Made by a program: the position numbers and the translations under genes
DNA from: DATKDF01 sp963752045
GTDB lineage: Bacteria > Acidobacteriota > Vicinamibacteria > Vicinamibacterales > SCN-69-37
Direction of reading: 5' to 3'
Length of the DNA stretch: 64,000 nucleotides
Assembly (NCBI GenBank): GCA_963752045.1
Contig: CAVVWN010000013.1
Location: 1 to 64,000, forward strand
Shown: piece by piece, positions 8,864 to 18,789 of the stretch
Numbering within the stretch: position 1 is the first letter of the stretch
Layout of the letters: each line of letters opens with the position of its first letter
Notes under the pieces: generated by a model
What the model was told of the DNA's origin: nothing
What the model saw: only the letters and a program-made list of their open reading frames with translations
Database searches by the model: none

Positions 8864-9535
8864 GTGACGCCCATGCGGATCCTGGTGGTCGAGGACGAGG
8901 AGGCGCTCCGAGGACAGCTCGAGTCGGCGCTCGGTGATGCCGGCTACGCGGTTGACACCGCCGCCGACGGCGAGCGCGCCGAGTTTCTCGGCCAGACCGA
9001 GACGTACGACGCGGTCGTGCTGGACCTGGGACTGCCGCAGATCGACGGCCTGACCGTCCTCCGGCGATGGCGCGACGCCGGCATCGCGGTTCCGGTGCTC
9101 GTGCTCACCGCGCGCGACGGCTGGCACGAGAAGGTGCGCGGCATCGACAGCGGAGCCGACGACTACGTCGGCAAGCCGTTCAGGATGGAAGAGGTGCTTG
9201 CCCGCCTGCGCGCGCTCATCCGCCGGTCGAGCGGTCAGGCCAGCCCGGAGCTCACCGCCGGAGCGGTGGTGCTGGATCCACGGCTGGCGAAGGTCACGCA
9301 CAACGGACAGGCGGTGAAGCTCACGAGCCATGAGTACCGCGTGCTGGCGTACCTCATGCACCACCGGGACCGTGTGGTGTCACAGGCCGAGCTCACCGAC
9401 CACATCTACGCCCACAGCGCCGATCGCGACTCGAACACCGTGGAGGTGTTCATCGCCAGGCTGCGGCGCAAGCTCGGACCTTCGATCATCGAGACAGTGC
9501 GCGGGCTCGGCTATCGGGTGGGTACCGGGTCGTGA
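8864..9535 (+). CDS. OmpR/PhoP-type response regulator
   Basis: Two-component response regulator. The N-terminal receiver domain has the acidic pair (VVEDEE), the phospho-acceptor aspartate in VVLDLGLP (Asp51 counting from the inner ATG at 8873) and the switch residues in VLTARD and the K of GKPF. The C-terminal winged helix has the TSHEYRVLAYLM and RRKLGPSIIETVRGLGYR signatures. A TATAAA box ends 5 bp before the GTG at 8864, which suggests a leaderless message starting there. Its 3' end overlaps the kinase start by 4 bp, so the two form a pair. Controlled genes unknown. Confidence 0.9.
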   Translation: MTPMRILVVEDEEALRGQLESALGDAGYAVDTAADGERAEFLGQTETYDAVVLDLGLPQIDGLTVLRRWRDAGIAVPVLVLTARDGWHEKVRGIDSGADDYVGKPFRMEEVLARLRALIRRSSGQASPELTAGAVVLDPRLAKVTHNGQAVKLTSHEYRVLAYLMHHRDRVVSQAELTDHIYAHSADRDSNTVEVFIARLRRKLGPSIIETVRGLGYRVGTGS

Positions 9536-10515
9536 AGTCCGCAGGCTCGCTGCGCGTCCGGTTGTTCTTCGGCGCCATCCTCTGGACGCTCGGCCTGATC
9601 GCGCTCGCCAGCGTCGCCACCTCCGCCTTCGTGGATCGGTTCGGCGGCCACCCGCAAATCCTCCACGGCGGCCTGCTGTCGGCGGTGGCCATCTCGCTCA
9701 TCGTCGCCGGGTTTTCACAGATGCGTCGCAGCCTCTCGCCCGTCGTCCGGCTGCGGGACAAGCTCGCCGACGTTCGCGAAGGCCGCGCAGCCACGGTCGA
9801 GGGCGACTATCCGGACGAGATCGGTCCGCTCGTCGACGAGCTCAATGCCCTGATTGCGGAGCGCGACGAGAGCGTCGCACGCGCGCTCTCCAAAGCCGGC
9901 GACCTGGCGCACGGCCTGAAGACGCCACTGGCGGTGCTGTCGCGCGAAGCCGAGCGCGCCGCGGCGGCCGGCCAGCCGGAGCTCTCCGCCTCGATCGGGC
10001 AGCAGGTCGAACGCATGCGCCGGCAGGTGCGGTTCCATCTTGCGCACGCCCGCGCTGCCGCGTCCGGGGCCAGCCTCGGCGCCCGGACGTCCGTGCGGGA
10101 GGCGGCCGACGGGCTTGCGAGAACACTCGGCCGACTGCATGCCGGCCGCGGACTCGCGATCGACATCGATGTCGGCGTAGCCGACGCCGTGCGATGCCAG
10201 CGCGAGGACCTCGACGAAATGCTCGGCAACCTGCTCGACAACGCCTGCATCTGGGGGCGCTCGCGCGTGCGCGTCTCGTCGCGACAGACCGGCCCGCACG
10301 TCGCCATCGACGTCGATGACGACGGACCGGGGCTGCCGGCGTCGATGCGCGAGGCCGTGCTCGGGCGAGGCGTTCGCGCCGACGAGAGCGGAACCGGCTC
10401 CGGCCTGGGTCTGGCCATCGTCGGCGACGTGGCGGAGCTTTACGGCGGGTCGATTGCGCTCGCCGAATCGCCGCTCGGCGGCTTGCGCGCCACGCTCACG
10501 CTCCCGGCCGCCTGA
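9532..10515 (+). CDS. PhoQ-like sensor histidine kinase
   Basis: A short membrane histidine kinase, 327 residues, GTG start overlapping the regulator stop. Two membrane helices (RLFFGAILWTLGLIALASVA and GLLSAVAISLIVAGF) enclose only about 20 residues, so it has almost no periplasmic sensor. A HAMP-like linker follows, then the H-box DLAHGLKTPLAVL, N-box MLGNLLDNA and G boxes DDDGPGLP and GTGSGLGLAIVGDVAELYGG. The DLAHGLKTPL form of the H-box is the one seen in PhoQ relatives. Partner of the upstream regulator. Confidence 0.9.
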   Translation: MKSAGSLRVRLFFGAILWTLGLIALASVATSAFVDRFGGHPQILHGGLLSAVAISLIVAGFSQMRRSLSPVVRLRDKLADVREGRAATVEGDYPDEIGPLVDELNALIAERDESVARALSKAGDLAHGLKTPLAVLSREAERAAAAGQPELSASIGQQVERMRRQVRFHLAHARAAASGASLGARTSVREAADGLARTLGRLHAGRGLAIDIDVGVADAVRCQREDLDEMLGNLLDNACIWGRSRVRVSSRQTGPHVAIDVDDDGPGLPASMREAVLGRGVRADESGTGSGLGLAIVGDVAELYGGSIALAESPLGGLRATLTLPAA

Positions 10516-10530
10516 GGCGCGGCCGGCCGC

Positions 10531-13500
10531 TCAGCCCCCGATCTGCTTCAGCAGCTCCTGAACGGCCGTGTCGAGCTGGCTGTCCTTTCCCGCATAGGTC
10601 TCACCGATCGGCCGCGTCACCGGGACGTCCACCGGCCGCGGGTTGAGCTCCATCGTCCGGCCATCGTTCGACGTGATGCGGGTACCGGGCATGCGAATCG
10701 ACGTGCCGTCGATGAGCGAGGCGCTGCCCGTGAAGATGATCCATCCCGACGTCGGCTCGCCGACCACCTTGCCGAGCCCGAGCGTGCGGTAGCCCTCGGT
10801 GAAGTCCTCGGCGTCGGAGAGCGAGTGCTGATTCGTCACCAGGATCGTGGGCAACTCGAGCGACCGCTGGCCGAGTGTCGTCCGCGCGGGCGAGGCCGGC
10901 AGGCCCCGCGGCGTCATCGTCAGATATCCGCGGCGCGCGAGCACGTCGATGGCGTACACGTTCACGAACCCGCCGTTGTTGTGCCGCACGTCGACGACCA
11001 CACCGGCCTTGCTGCGATTGTCGGCATCGAGATCCAGGGCCAGTTGACGAAGAGCGCCCTCCGACATGTCGCGGATGTGGACGTAGCCGAGCCGGCCGTT
11101 GCTCGCCTTCTCGACGTACGCGCGGTTGGCCTCGACCCAGTCGCGGTAGAGCAACTGCCGTTCGGCGCCCTGCGCGATCGGCTGAACGACGACCGTGCGT
11201 GGACTGGCGGCGTCGGCGCTCGACGACACCTGCAGCTCGACGCGCCTGCCGACCTTGCGCCTCAACTGTTCGTCGAGGTTGACGGCCGCGCCGACCGTGA
11301 GGCCGTCCACGGCCACGATGTAGTCACCTGGCTGAATCTGCTTCGAGATCGCCGCAGGCCCGAGCGGCAGCACGGAGGTCACGCGCAGCCGGCCGGCCGA
11401 TTCGTACTCGGCGCGATCGAACGTCACGCCGAGCCGCCCGTTGTTCGAGGCCGGACCGCCGGCGCTCGTGCCACCCGAGGCGCCCAGGTGCGAAGCGTTG
11501 AGCTCGCCCATCATCAGATTGAGCACGCGACGCAACTCGTCGGGCGTGCGAACGCCGGCGACGACCGGCGTGAACTCGGCGCGCACCTCGCCCCAGTCGG
11601 CGCCGTGGAACTTCTCGTCGTAGAAGCCGTCGCGCATGTACATCCAGGCCTGACGGAAGACCTCCATCTTCTCCTGTGAGAACTCGACGTCGAGCTCCGC
11701 CGTGACGTTGATCGGGCGGGACTGCCGCGATTCGACGCCCACCACGTTGATGCGGCCTCCCTCGAGGTAGTAGACCTCGCGGCTGTCGGGCGTGAACTGC
11801 GGGTTCGACTTGCCGCCGGGTGACGTCGTCAGTTGCCGCGACTGGCTGCTGGCGCCACCGCCCCCTCGTCCGCCGCGTCCCCCGCGGCCACTCGGGGCCG
11901 CATCGAGCGGATACACGTGCAGGTTGCCGTTGCCGCTCGTGAGCAGCCAGCGGCCGTCCGGGCTGATGCCCTGCGCGCTGAAGTTGGTGCCGAGCGAGAG
12001 CGTGCTGGCGCGCCGGCGAATGTCGTCGAAGACGACCTCGACGGGCGCGGCCTCCGGCCGAGCCGCGCCCCCCGCGGCCGCCGTCCCGCCGCGCGCCGTG
12101 CCCGGCCCTGTCTGGCGGCCAGGCTCGTCGCGGAAGAGATCGCGAAATTCGTCTTCGGCGAAGGTCGGCGCGCGCAGCGTGAGGTCCACGCGCACGACCG
12201 ACGTGTCTTCGGTGCGCTGGCTCGAGTTGAACACGAGGAACGTGCCGTCCGGGCTCCAGGAGAGCGTGTTCGTGTTCGCGTTGGGAATCGCGCTCACCGC
12301 GCGACTCTCGCCGCCGGCTGCCGGCACGAGGTATGGGTTGCGGAACGACCGGCTCGTCAGACCGAGATACGCAATCCACTGATTGTCCGACGACCAGGCC
12401 AGATTGCGGGGCGCGGCGCTGATGAAGCCGGTCGCCACGACGCGCTCCGCACGGGTGGTCATGTCCATCACGATCAGCGACTTGTCGTCGCGCACGAACG
12501 CCAGCGTCTTGCCGTCGGGAGAGAACTTCGGCGCCTCGTCGCCTTTGGCGTCGTTTGTGAGCTGCGTTTCGGTCGCGGTGGTGAAGTCGTACAGGAAGAC
12601 GTGCGGCACGTCGTCGCGTTCGGAGACGTACACGATGCGCTTGCTGTCGGGCGCCCAGTCGATCTGCGTCTCTCGAGCCAGGCTGTTCGTCACGCGCGCG
12701 GCCGTGCCGCCCTCACGCGCCGAGGCCGCGAAGATCTCGCCCCGCGCGACGAGCGCCACCTTGCGGCCGTCGGGCGAGAGTGCGAGGTCTGAGAAGTCAC
12801 TGGTCAGCGTCAGGTGCTGGACCACCGGGCCGGTCGAGGCGCCCCGGCGGCGGATCGGCACTTCGCTCGCGCGGCCCGACTCGACGTCGAGCGTCCAGAT
12901 GCCGAAGTTGCGTTCGAACACGATCGTGCGCCCGTCAACCGAGATGTCCGGCCAGAGCACGCGACCCGCCCGGAACTCGGTGACCTGCCGGGCCTCGCCC
13001 GAGAGGGGCTTCACCCAGATGTTCTCGGCGCCGCTGCGGTCGGACATGAAGTACAGGCTGCGGCCGTCGGCGGCCCACATCGGCCAGTAGTTCTTCGCGC
13101 CGCGATCGACGACCTTCTCGTAGCCGGTCGTCGACAGGCCGCGCATGATCCAGATTTCGGACTCGTCGAGATGCGAGTGCCCCTTGCGCCACCACTGCCC
13201 GGGTCCGTTGCCGCGCGCGCTGAAGGCAATCGACCGGCCGTCGGGCGAGGCCGCTGCCGCAAACTCGTTGGTGAACCGATCGGCGCTCACCAGCATGGGC
13301 GTGCCGCCCGACGCGCGCACGCGATAGATGTCGTTGCCGGCGATCTCGCGCGATCCCGACGAGAAGTAAATCCACTGGCCGTCGCGCGACCAACCATCCA
13401 GCAGGTCGTTGCCGTCGTCGAACGTGAGCTGCCGCAGGTCGCCGCTCGCGATCGTCAGCAGGTAGATGTCGCCCCCGCCGGTGCGGTCGGACACGAAGGC

Positions 13501-13776
13501 CAGCGTGCGGCCGTCGGGCGAATAGACCGGATGCGATTCGTTGGCCGGATGCGAGACGAGCAGGCGCGCGTCGCCGCCGCCGGCTGGCACGGTCCACAGG
13601 TCGCCGCCCGAGGAGAACGCGATCTCCGACCGATCGGGCGCGATGGCCGGCTCGGTGAAGTAGGGCCGCGGCGCCCCGGATGGAATCGGGCTCTGCCCGG
13701 GGGGCTCGGCAGCGAACCCGGTGACGCCGAGGAACATCAGAGTGACGAGAGCAGGACGCATCGTGTGGCTGGACAT
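10531..13776 (-). CDS. Tricorn-type protease (propellers, PDZ, S41 peptidase)
   Basis: A 1,081-residue exported tricorn homologue. The order is: signal peptide (MRPALVTLMFLGVTGFAAEP), a WD40/TolB-type propeller region to about residue 700 with repeated SPDGR motifs, a Gly-rich linker (GRGGRGGRGGGG), a tricorn core/PDZ part (GDYIVAVDGLTVG), and the C-terminal S41 peptidase. The likely nucleophile is S987 in NQHSLSDAEDF. Tricorn proteases trim peptides released by larger proteases; this one would act outside the cytoplasm. ATG at 13776 is chosen because a GATAAT box ends 6 bp before it; the open frame upstream is an antisense shadow. Converges on the kinase gene with a 15-bp gap. Confidence 0.88.
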   Translation of the reverse strand: MSSHTMRPALVTLMFLGVTGFAAEPPGQSPIPSGAPRPYFTEPAIAPDRSEIAFSSGGDLWTVPAGGGDARLLVSHPANESHPVYSPDGRTLAFVSDRTGGGDIYLLTIASGDLRQLTFDDGNDLLDGWSRDGQWIYFSSGSREIAGNDIYRVRASGGTPMLVSADRFTNEFAAAASPDGRSIAFSARGNGPGQWWRKGHSHLDESEIWIMRGLSTTGYEKVVDRGAKNYWPMWAADGRSLYFMSDRSGAENIWVKPLSGEARQVTEFRAGRVLWPDISVDGRTIVFERNFGIWTLDVESGRASEVPIRRRGASTGPVVQHLTLTSDFSDLALSPDGRKVALVARGEIFAASAREGGTAARVTNSLARETQIDWAPDSKRIVYVSERDDVPHVFLYDFTTATETQLTNDAKGDEAPKFSPDGKTLAFVRDDKSLIVMDMTTRAERVVATGFISAAPRNLAWSSDNQWIAYLGLTSRSFRNPYLVPAAGGESRAVSAIPNANTNTLSWSPDGTFLVFNSSQRTEDTSVVRVDLTLRAPTFAEDEFRDLFRDEPGRQTGPGTARGGTAAAGGAARPEAAPVEVVFDDIRRRASTLSLGTNFSAQGISPDGRWLLTSGNGNLHVYPLDAAPSGRGGRGGRGGGGASSQSRQLTTSPGGKSNPQFTPDSREVYYLEGGRINVVGVESRQSRPINVTAELDVEFSQEKMEVFRQAWMYMRDGFYDEKFHGADWGEVRAEFTPVVAGVRTPDELRRVLNLMMGELNASHLGASGGTSAGGPASNNGRLGVTFDRAEYESAGRLRVTSVLPLGPAAISKQIQPGDYIVAVDGLTVGAAVNLDEQLRRKVGRRVELQVSSSADAASPRTVVVQPIAQGAERQLLYRDWVEANRAYVEKASNGRLGYVHIRDMSEGALRQLALDLDADNRSKAGVVVDVRHNNGGFVNVYAIDVLARRGYLTMTPRGLPASPARTTLGQRSLELPTILVTNQHSLSDAEDFTEGYRTLGLGKVVGEPTSGWIIFTGSASLIDGTSIRMPGTRITSNDGRTMELNPRPVDVPVTRPIGETYAGKDSQLDTAVQELLKQIGG

Positions 13777-13928
13777 GCGGAGATTATCGCCGGGGCGGCG
13801 GCTTGCCGCACATACCGGATGCCGGGAGGGCCATGTCAGGCCGAAGGGCGGCAGAGGGTGCTCAGACGTCGTCGGTCGAGGCTCGAAGGCGCTACCACGC
13901 GCTCGGAGGCTCAGCGCGGGAGCGCCGA

Positions 13929-16289
13929 CTACCGCGCGCGCAGCACGAGCCTGTGTGCCTGTGCCTCTTCGACCCGCGCGCGCGAGTACACCAGCGGAAA
14001 GTACACGTCGTCGGCCCAGAGCGGCAGCAGGTTGCCGTAGAACGGGCTGCCGGGCTGGCCCGACTGCCCCGGCGTGTTGGTCACGCGGGATCGATCCCAG
14101 TCCGCCACGTCGAAGATCTCGCGGTACGACGCGCCGTCGGCGGCCACCGTGCCCGCGCCACCGGGCCGCTCCACCGTCGGGAGGTCGAAGGCGTCGAGAA
14201 GCGGATGCGGGAACGCGCGCGTGTGCATGCGACCCCACCGCCACTCGGCCCAGTCACCGCCCTGCTCGTTCCGAAGCTCGGCAACCGCGCGGCCCAGGCT
14301 CGCCTCATGCGCGGCCTGGCGATCTGCGACGGGCCGGCTCGTGTCGCGCTCATCGGCCGCCGAGGCGCTGCGCCACGCGCTGTAGAGGGCGGCGGCCGCG
14401 CTGTCCCGATCGAGCACCGCGTTCCAGCCGGCAAGCAGCGCGCGGGCGCGCTCGATCTCGGGCGACGCCGCGCTCCAGCCCTTGAAGAGCGCAAGCTCGG
14501 CTTCGGCGCGGAGCGACAGGGCGTCGAGTTGCATGCGCTCGTGGTCGTCAAGCGTGTACTGCCGGCCCGGCCGTACCATCTGCAGCAGCCGATCGATACG
14601 CTCGAACCCGTCGGTCTGCCGCTTGAACATCAGGGGCGGTGCGTATCCGGGCGGCTGGATGTTGTGGTTTGCCGTGGCGACGAATCCGCGATCGGGGTTG
14701 AGTTCGCGAGGGAGGTCCGTCCGGAAACCGCGCCATTCGTAACGCCCGTCACCCGGAACGGGCAGCCGGCCCGACCACTTTCCGCCGTCGCGGTCGGGCG
14801 TCAGCGCGGATGCCTGCCAGGAGATGTTGCCGTCCACGTCGCCGCAGATGAGGTTCTCCGTCGGCACCTTCCAGTACATGGCATCGTCGAGAAACGCGCG
14901 GCAGTCCCGCGATTGCGAGAGCCTGAGGCCGGCCAGGTACGACGCCGTGCCGGGTTCGAGAAGGGCCGACCGCAGCGCGTACGCCCGGTGACGCTCACGA
15001 TCCTCGTGGAAGATGGGACCGTGCCGGCTGAATTTGAGCTCGGCGATCTCGGGCGCCGCGCCCTTTACGGCAATTTCTTCGCGAACGATGCGAAGCGGCT
15101 CCCATCCGTCGAGCCAGCGGACCTCGTTCGCGTTGGCCGGGTTGAGCTCCTCGACGTACACGTCTTCCTGATCGGTGCCGACAATCGTCAGCCCCCAGCC
15201 AAGACGTTCGTTGTGGCCGATCGCCACGCCGACAAAGGGCGGCTCGACCGCGCCGATGACGTTCCACCCCGGCGCGACCAGATGAACGATGTACCGCAGT
15301 GACGGGTTGGTCACCTCGCGATGCGGGTCGTTGACGACGACGGGTTTCCCGGTGGCCGAGAGCCGCCCGCTCACGACCCAGTTGTTCGACCCGGGCGGGC
15401 CGTCGATCGCACCGGCGTCCTGTCTGGGCCGGCTGAAGCCGGCCCCTCCGGCAACACCCGCTGGCGTCACGCCGTCCGACGGAGGGGCGGGCTTCAGCCC
15501 GCCCGATATCCAGCTCCGGTAGGGCTCGACGATCTCCGGTTGGCTCGCGCCCCGGCCGCGACCGCCGCGGCCGCCGGTCGTGACGCCGGCCATGATGGAG
15601 ACGTCGAGGCCGGCGGGAACGACCAGGTCGTCCCACGGGTCTGGCCGGTCCTGCCGGTTGGCGGCCTCGACACCGAGCCGCGCGACGCTCTGCGCGAGGC
15701 GCAGCTCAGCCGTCGCGTTGCCGAAGGTCGAAGACCTCAGCACGACCGTCTCGGCCGTCCAGCGCGACGGCGTGATGCCGGTGAGCTTGAACTCGACGGG
15801 CAGGTTGCCCTGGTGTGCGTCGATGTACGCGTTCACGCCCGCGGCGTACGCGTCGAAGATACTCCTGCCGTCCGGGTGGTAGCTCGTCCACTCACGGTCG
15901 TCCATCGGGCCGCGATACTTGAGGAGCCGAGCCTGCCGGTCGCGCTCGAGCGCCTCGGGCCCGAGAACCTCGGAGAGACGCCCTTCCCGCTGGCGGCGCC
16001 ACATCTCCATCTGCCACAGCCGGTCCTGGGCCATGACGTAACCCTGGGCCATGAAGAGGTCGTGGGTGTTCGCGGCGTAAATGTGCGGTACGCCCCACCG
16101 GTCGCGAATCACCTCGACGTCGGAGCTGAGTCCGGGCAGCCGCTCCGCGCCGCTGATGGTCGACAGCGACTCGCGCGCGAGCGCGCGGAACCGCTCGTCG
16201 CCAGCTGTCTGCGACTCGATCATCGCTGCGGACGTGGAGACCACGCCGGCAGCCAGGACCACGAACGCCGCGCGCATCGTTCCGCTCAT
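13929..16289 (-). CDS. Penicillin acylase-family Ntn hydrolase
   Basis: A 786-residue exported Ntn hydrolase of the penicillin/acyl-homoserine-lactone acylase family (S45), which cuts acyl chains from amides in the periplasm. After a signal peptide comes the alpha chain with VEVIRDRWGVPHIYA and GYVMAQDRLWQMEMWRR, then a spacer, then the beta chain starting at the autocatalytic S301 in GSNNWVVSG; HNERLGWGLTIVGTDQEDVY follows. ATG at 16289 is chosen for its GGAGG spaced 7 bp. The MscS gene stops 13 bp upstream, so they are likely co-transcribed. Residues 262-289, in the spacer just before S301, are encoded by an inserted bipartite palindrome. Confidence 0.88.
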   Translation of the reverse strand: MSGTMRAAFVVLAAGVVSTSAAMIESQTAGDERFRALARESLSTISGAERLPGLSSDVEVIRDRWGVPHIYAANTHDLFMAQGYVMAQDRLWQMEMWRRQREGRLSEVLGPEALERDRQARLLKYRGPMDDREWTSYHPDGRSIFDAYAAGVNAYIDAHQGNLPVEFKLTGITPSRWTAETVVLRSSTFGNATAELRLAQSVARLGVEAANRQDRPDPWDDLVVPAGLDVSIMAGVTTGGRGGRGRGASQPEIVEPYRSWISGGLKPAPPSDGVTPAGVAGGAGFSRPRQDAGAIDGPPGSNNWVVSGRLSATGKPVVVNDPHREVTNPSLRYIVHLVAPGWNVIGAVEPPFVGVAIGHNERLGWGLTIVGTDQEDVYVEELNPANANEVRWLDGWEPLRIVREEIAVKGAAPEIAELKFSRHGPIFHEDRERHRAYALRSALLEPGTASYLAGLRLSQSRDCRAFLDDAMYWKVPTENLICGDVDGNISWQASALTPDRDGGKWSGRLPVPGDGRYEWRGFRTDLPRELNPDRGFVATANHNIQPPGYAPPLMFKRQTDGFERIDRLLQMVRPGRQYTLDDHERMQLDALSLRAEAELALFKGWSAASPEIERARALLAGWNAVLDRDSAAAALYSAWRSASAADERDTSRPVADRQAAHEASLGRAVAELRNEQGGDWAEWRWGRMHTRAFPHPLLDAFDLPTVERPGGAGTVAADGASYREIFDVADWDRSRVTNTPGQSGQPGSPFYGNLLPLWADDVYFPLVYSRARVEEAQAHRLVLRAR
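15421..15508. repeat. Bipartite REP-like palindrome (BIME) inside the acylase gene
   Basis: Two palindromes face each other: GGGCCGGCTGAAGCCGGCCC at 15426-15445 and GGGCGGGCTTCAGCCCGCCC at 15485-15504, each flanked on the inside by a CTCCG/CGGAG stretch, 39 bp apart. The right unit recurs at 63162-63187. The pair lies in frame within the penicillin acylase and is translated as GLKPAPP and a Gly/Pro/Ala-rich filler. The arrangement is that of a bacterial interspersed mosaic element. Confidence 0.85.
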
Positions 16290-16302
16290 CACTGCCTCCA
16301 GA

Positions 16303-18789
16303 CTAGTCGCCACGCTCCGCACGGACCGTTTCCGCGTCGGCGTACTTGAGATGCACGTCGCGCTGCGGGAACGGGATCTCGATCCCCTCGGCCGCCAGCC
16401 GCCGACATACCGCGGCGTGAAGCTCGCTGTTGACGTTGAGGAAGTCCGGAAGGAACGTCCAGTACCGCAGGACGAAGTTCAGGGAACTGTCGCCGAAGCC
16501 GGTGAAGAGCGCGAGCGGCTCCGGGTCCTTCAGAACGAGCGCATGTCCGGCCGCCACCTCCCGCAGAATCCGCGACACGCGCTCCGGATCGGTGCCGTAC
16601 GCCACGCCGACCTTGACGTCGGCCCGGCGCTTCTCGTCAGAGAGGCTCCAGTTGGTGAACTCACTGGAAATCAGCGTGGAATTCGGCACGGCCACGTCCG
16701 CTCCATCCCAGGTCCGAATCCGGGTGGCGCGAATGCCGATGTCCGTGACGGCGCCGGCCACGTTGCCGACGCTGACGATGTCGCCGACGTTCAGAGGCCG
16801 CTCGAACAGCAGGATCAGCCCCGACACGAAGTTGCCGACGATGTTCTGCAGGCCGAGACCGATGCCCACGCCGAGCGCGCCGACGAGGAAGGCGATGCTG
16901 TTCAGGTCGATGCCGGCCGCACCCAGCGCAAACAGGAACCCGGCCGTGAGCAGCGCGTAGTGCAGGAGCTTGGAAATCACCTCTCCGGTCCCGCGCTGCA
17001 GCGCCATGCGGTCGTACACCACGGCCGTCAGAAAGAACCGGAGGACGCTCGACACCACGGCCGCCACGACGAGCGTCGCGATCACGATAAACACGGCCCC
17101 AACCGTGAACTGAAGCTCGCCAACCGACAGGGTCTCGGCCATCACCGACTCCCCGTACGCAAGAAGCGGATCGGTGAACCGGAAGACCTCGATGAGAAGC
17201 AAGGCGAAGAAGACGAGGGTCACCCAGCGCATGCCGGCGTTGAGCTTCTCGGCCAGCCCCGTCGGCGCCTGCTGCATGATCGCGCCAAGCCGGGGAGGCG
17301 ACGACCGGATGAGCAGATCCAGGAAGCCGCGGAACATCTGCAGGAAGCCGTAGAGCAGCACGGCCCCGTAGGTGCCCTTGAGCACGCCGTTCTCGAGATA
17401 CCCGGCCAGGAGCGTCGCGCCGATGACCTCGCTGATGAAGGCTACGCCGAGCAGTACGAGCGCGACGCGAATGCCGGCAACGGCCAACCGGTACCTTCCC
17501 GGTGCCGACCGGCCCAGCTGCCCGAGAAGCCAGCGCAGCCCGTAGGCCGTCATGCCGATGAGGGCCAGCTCCGTCACGCGCGCCGGAAACGCCGACTCCG
17601 GCAGCACGACCCTCGCGATCGCATCGAGCACCGTGATGCCCGCCAGCCCCCACAGCGCGCGCGTGTAGTCGGGCGGGAGCAGCCGCGGAATGACGCGCAG
17701 CAGCGGCAGGAGGAGAATCAGCGAATCCAGCTCGATCCGACCCTGCGAGATGGCGAGCGTCATGAAGGCGGGCAGGAGCGCCGCGGAGTACGGACGCTCG
17801 AGCGCCCGTCCGAGGTTGCGGACGGCCGGGCGATCGGAGTCGATCCACTCCGACGCGTGCCGGCGGATGAGCAGGAACGGCACGAGGAAGACGACGTACA
17901 TCGCCAGCGTGAGCAGCAGGCTCGTGAGGGCGTAATCGAGCGCCAGGAGCAACGCGGCGCGTTCGGTATCGCTCAGTCCGCCCTCGCCTGTACCCGCAGC
18001 CGCCGGGCCGACTGGTTCGCCTGCCGGCGGCGGTTGGGGCTCGGGTGACACCCGTCTCCAGATCGGCGGCGCGTCCAGCCGCAGCATCCCCATACGTTCG
18101 GCTGCAGCAATCTCGCCGAGCTCTTCTTCGGTCAGCTGAATCTCGATGGCCAGCTCGGCGACCTGAGCCTCGAGGCCGAGCAACTCGTTGCGGTAGTCGC
18201 GGGCGAGCGCGTCGGCCGTCGCAATCTGCGTCTTGACGCGCTCGATGGTGGCGAGCGTCTCGGAGTCGACATTCTCCGCGGCGAGAATCTCCTGGGCCGC
18301 CGAGAGGTAGCGGGCCTCTTCGCCGAGCGTCGCAATGTCCTCTTCGACGGTCTTGCTCGCCTCGAGCAGCGTCGACTGCCAGTTCTGGAGCAGGCGGTCC
18401 GCCATTCGCCAGAGATCGCGCAGGTACCGGACGACGACGGTGGAACGATTGCTCCGGAGCTCCTCCTGGTTCTGCTCCATCACGGCCCTGAGCCCCAGGG
18501 CCAGGTCCGGCATGCGCCGGCGGATCTGGTCGATGTCGGCTCCGAGCCCGCGCGTCACACGCCGAACGACCCGCACGCTGCGCTCGAGCCTGACCGGGAC
18601 CTCGTTGAGGTCGATGGTCGCTGGCGATGCTGGAGTTGGTCCGGCCTGCGGCGGCGATGGCGGCGCAGGATCGGTCTGGCCCTGGCCCGCGGCGGCAGAT
18701 CCCGGCGGTACGGGAAGGACCTGGGCGGTTGCCGGAATCCAGGAGGCGACCAGCACGGCGAAGACGACAATGAGGGCGGGACGGGGCAT
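16303..18789 (-). CDS. Large MscS-type mechanosensitive channel with periplasmic domain
   Basis: An 828-residue channel. A signal peptide and a Pro-rich linker lead to a helical, coiled-coil-rich periplasmic part (to about residue 270, e.g. ERVKTQIATADALARDY), then about ten membrane helices, then the MscS pore-lining and beta domains: GALGVGIGLGLQNIVGNFVS, ERPLNVGDIVSVG and WDGADVAVPNSTLIS. Such MscK/YbdG-like proteins release solutes on osmotic down-shock. ATG 18789 gives a clean signal peptide (MPRPALIVVFAVLVASW); another ATG at 18810 adds seven residues. It ends 13 bp before the penicillin acylase start. Confidence 0.88.
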   Translation of the reverse strand: MPRPALIVVFAVLVASWIPATAQVLPVPPGSAAAGQGQTDPAPPSPPQAGPTPASPATIDLNEVPVRLERSVRVVRRVTRGLGADIDQIRRRMPDLALGLRAVMEQNQEELRSNRSTVVVRYLRDLWRMADRLLQNWQSTLLEASKTVEEDIATLGEEARYLSAAQEILAAENVDSETLATIERVKTQIATADALARDYRNELLGLEAQVAELAIEIQLTEEELGEIAAAERMGMLRLDAPPIWRRVSPEPQPPPAGEPVGPAAAGTGEGGLSDTERAALLLALDYALTSLLLTLAMYVVFLVPFLLIRRHASEWIDSDRPAVRNLGRALERPYSAALLPAFMTLAISQGRIELDSLILLLPLLRVIPRLLPPDYTRALWGLAGITVLDAIARVVLPESAFPARVTELALIGMTAYGLRWLLGQLGRSAPGRYRLAVAGIRVALVLLGVAFISEVIGATLLAGYLENGVLKGTYGAVLLYGFLQMFRGFLDLLIRSSPPRLGAIMQQAPTGLAEKLNAGMRWVTLVFFALLLIEVFRFTDPLLAYGESVMAETLSVGELQFTVGAVFIVIATLVVAAVVSSVLRFFLTAVVYDRMALQRGTGEVISKLLHYALLTAGFLFALGAAGIDLNSIAFLVGALGVGIGLGLQNIVGNFVSGLILLFERPLNVGDIVSVGNVAGAVTDIGIRATRIRTWDGADVAVPNSTLISSEFTNWSLSDEKRRADVKVGVAYGTDPERVSRILREVAAGHALVLKDPEPLALFTGFGDSSLNFVLRYWTFLPDFLNVNSELHAAVCRRLAAEGIEIPFPQRDVHLKYADAETVRAERGD

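Noticed and set aside
13777..14244. Upstream extension of the tricorn reading frame
   Set aside because: It is antisense-type shadow of the penicillin acylase 3' end; the signal peptide and -10 box place the start at 13776.
11833..15302. Long plus-strand frames over the tricorn and acylase genes
   Set aside because: Arg/Gly/Ala-rich translations without start signals; shadows of well-supported minus-strand genes.
16081..18048. 655-residue open frame on the plus strand
   Set aside because: Lies antisense to the MscS gene, is His/Arg/Glu-rich low-complexity sequence, and has no recognisable domain; a GC-driven shadow.
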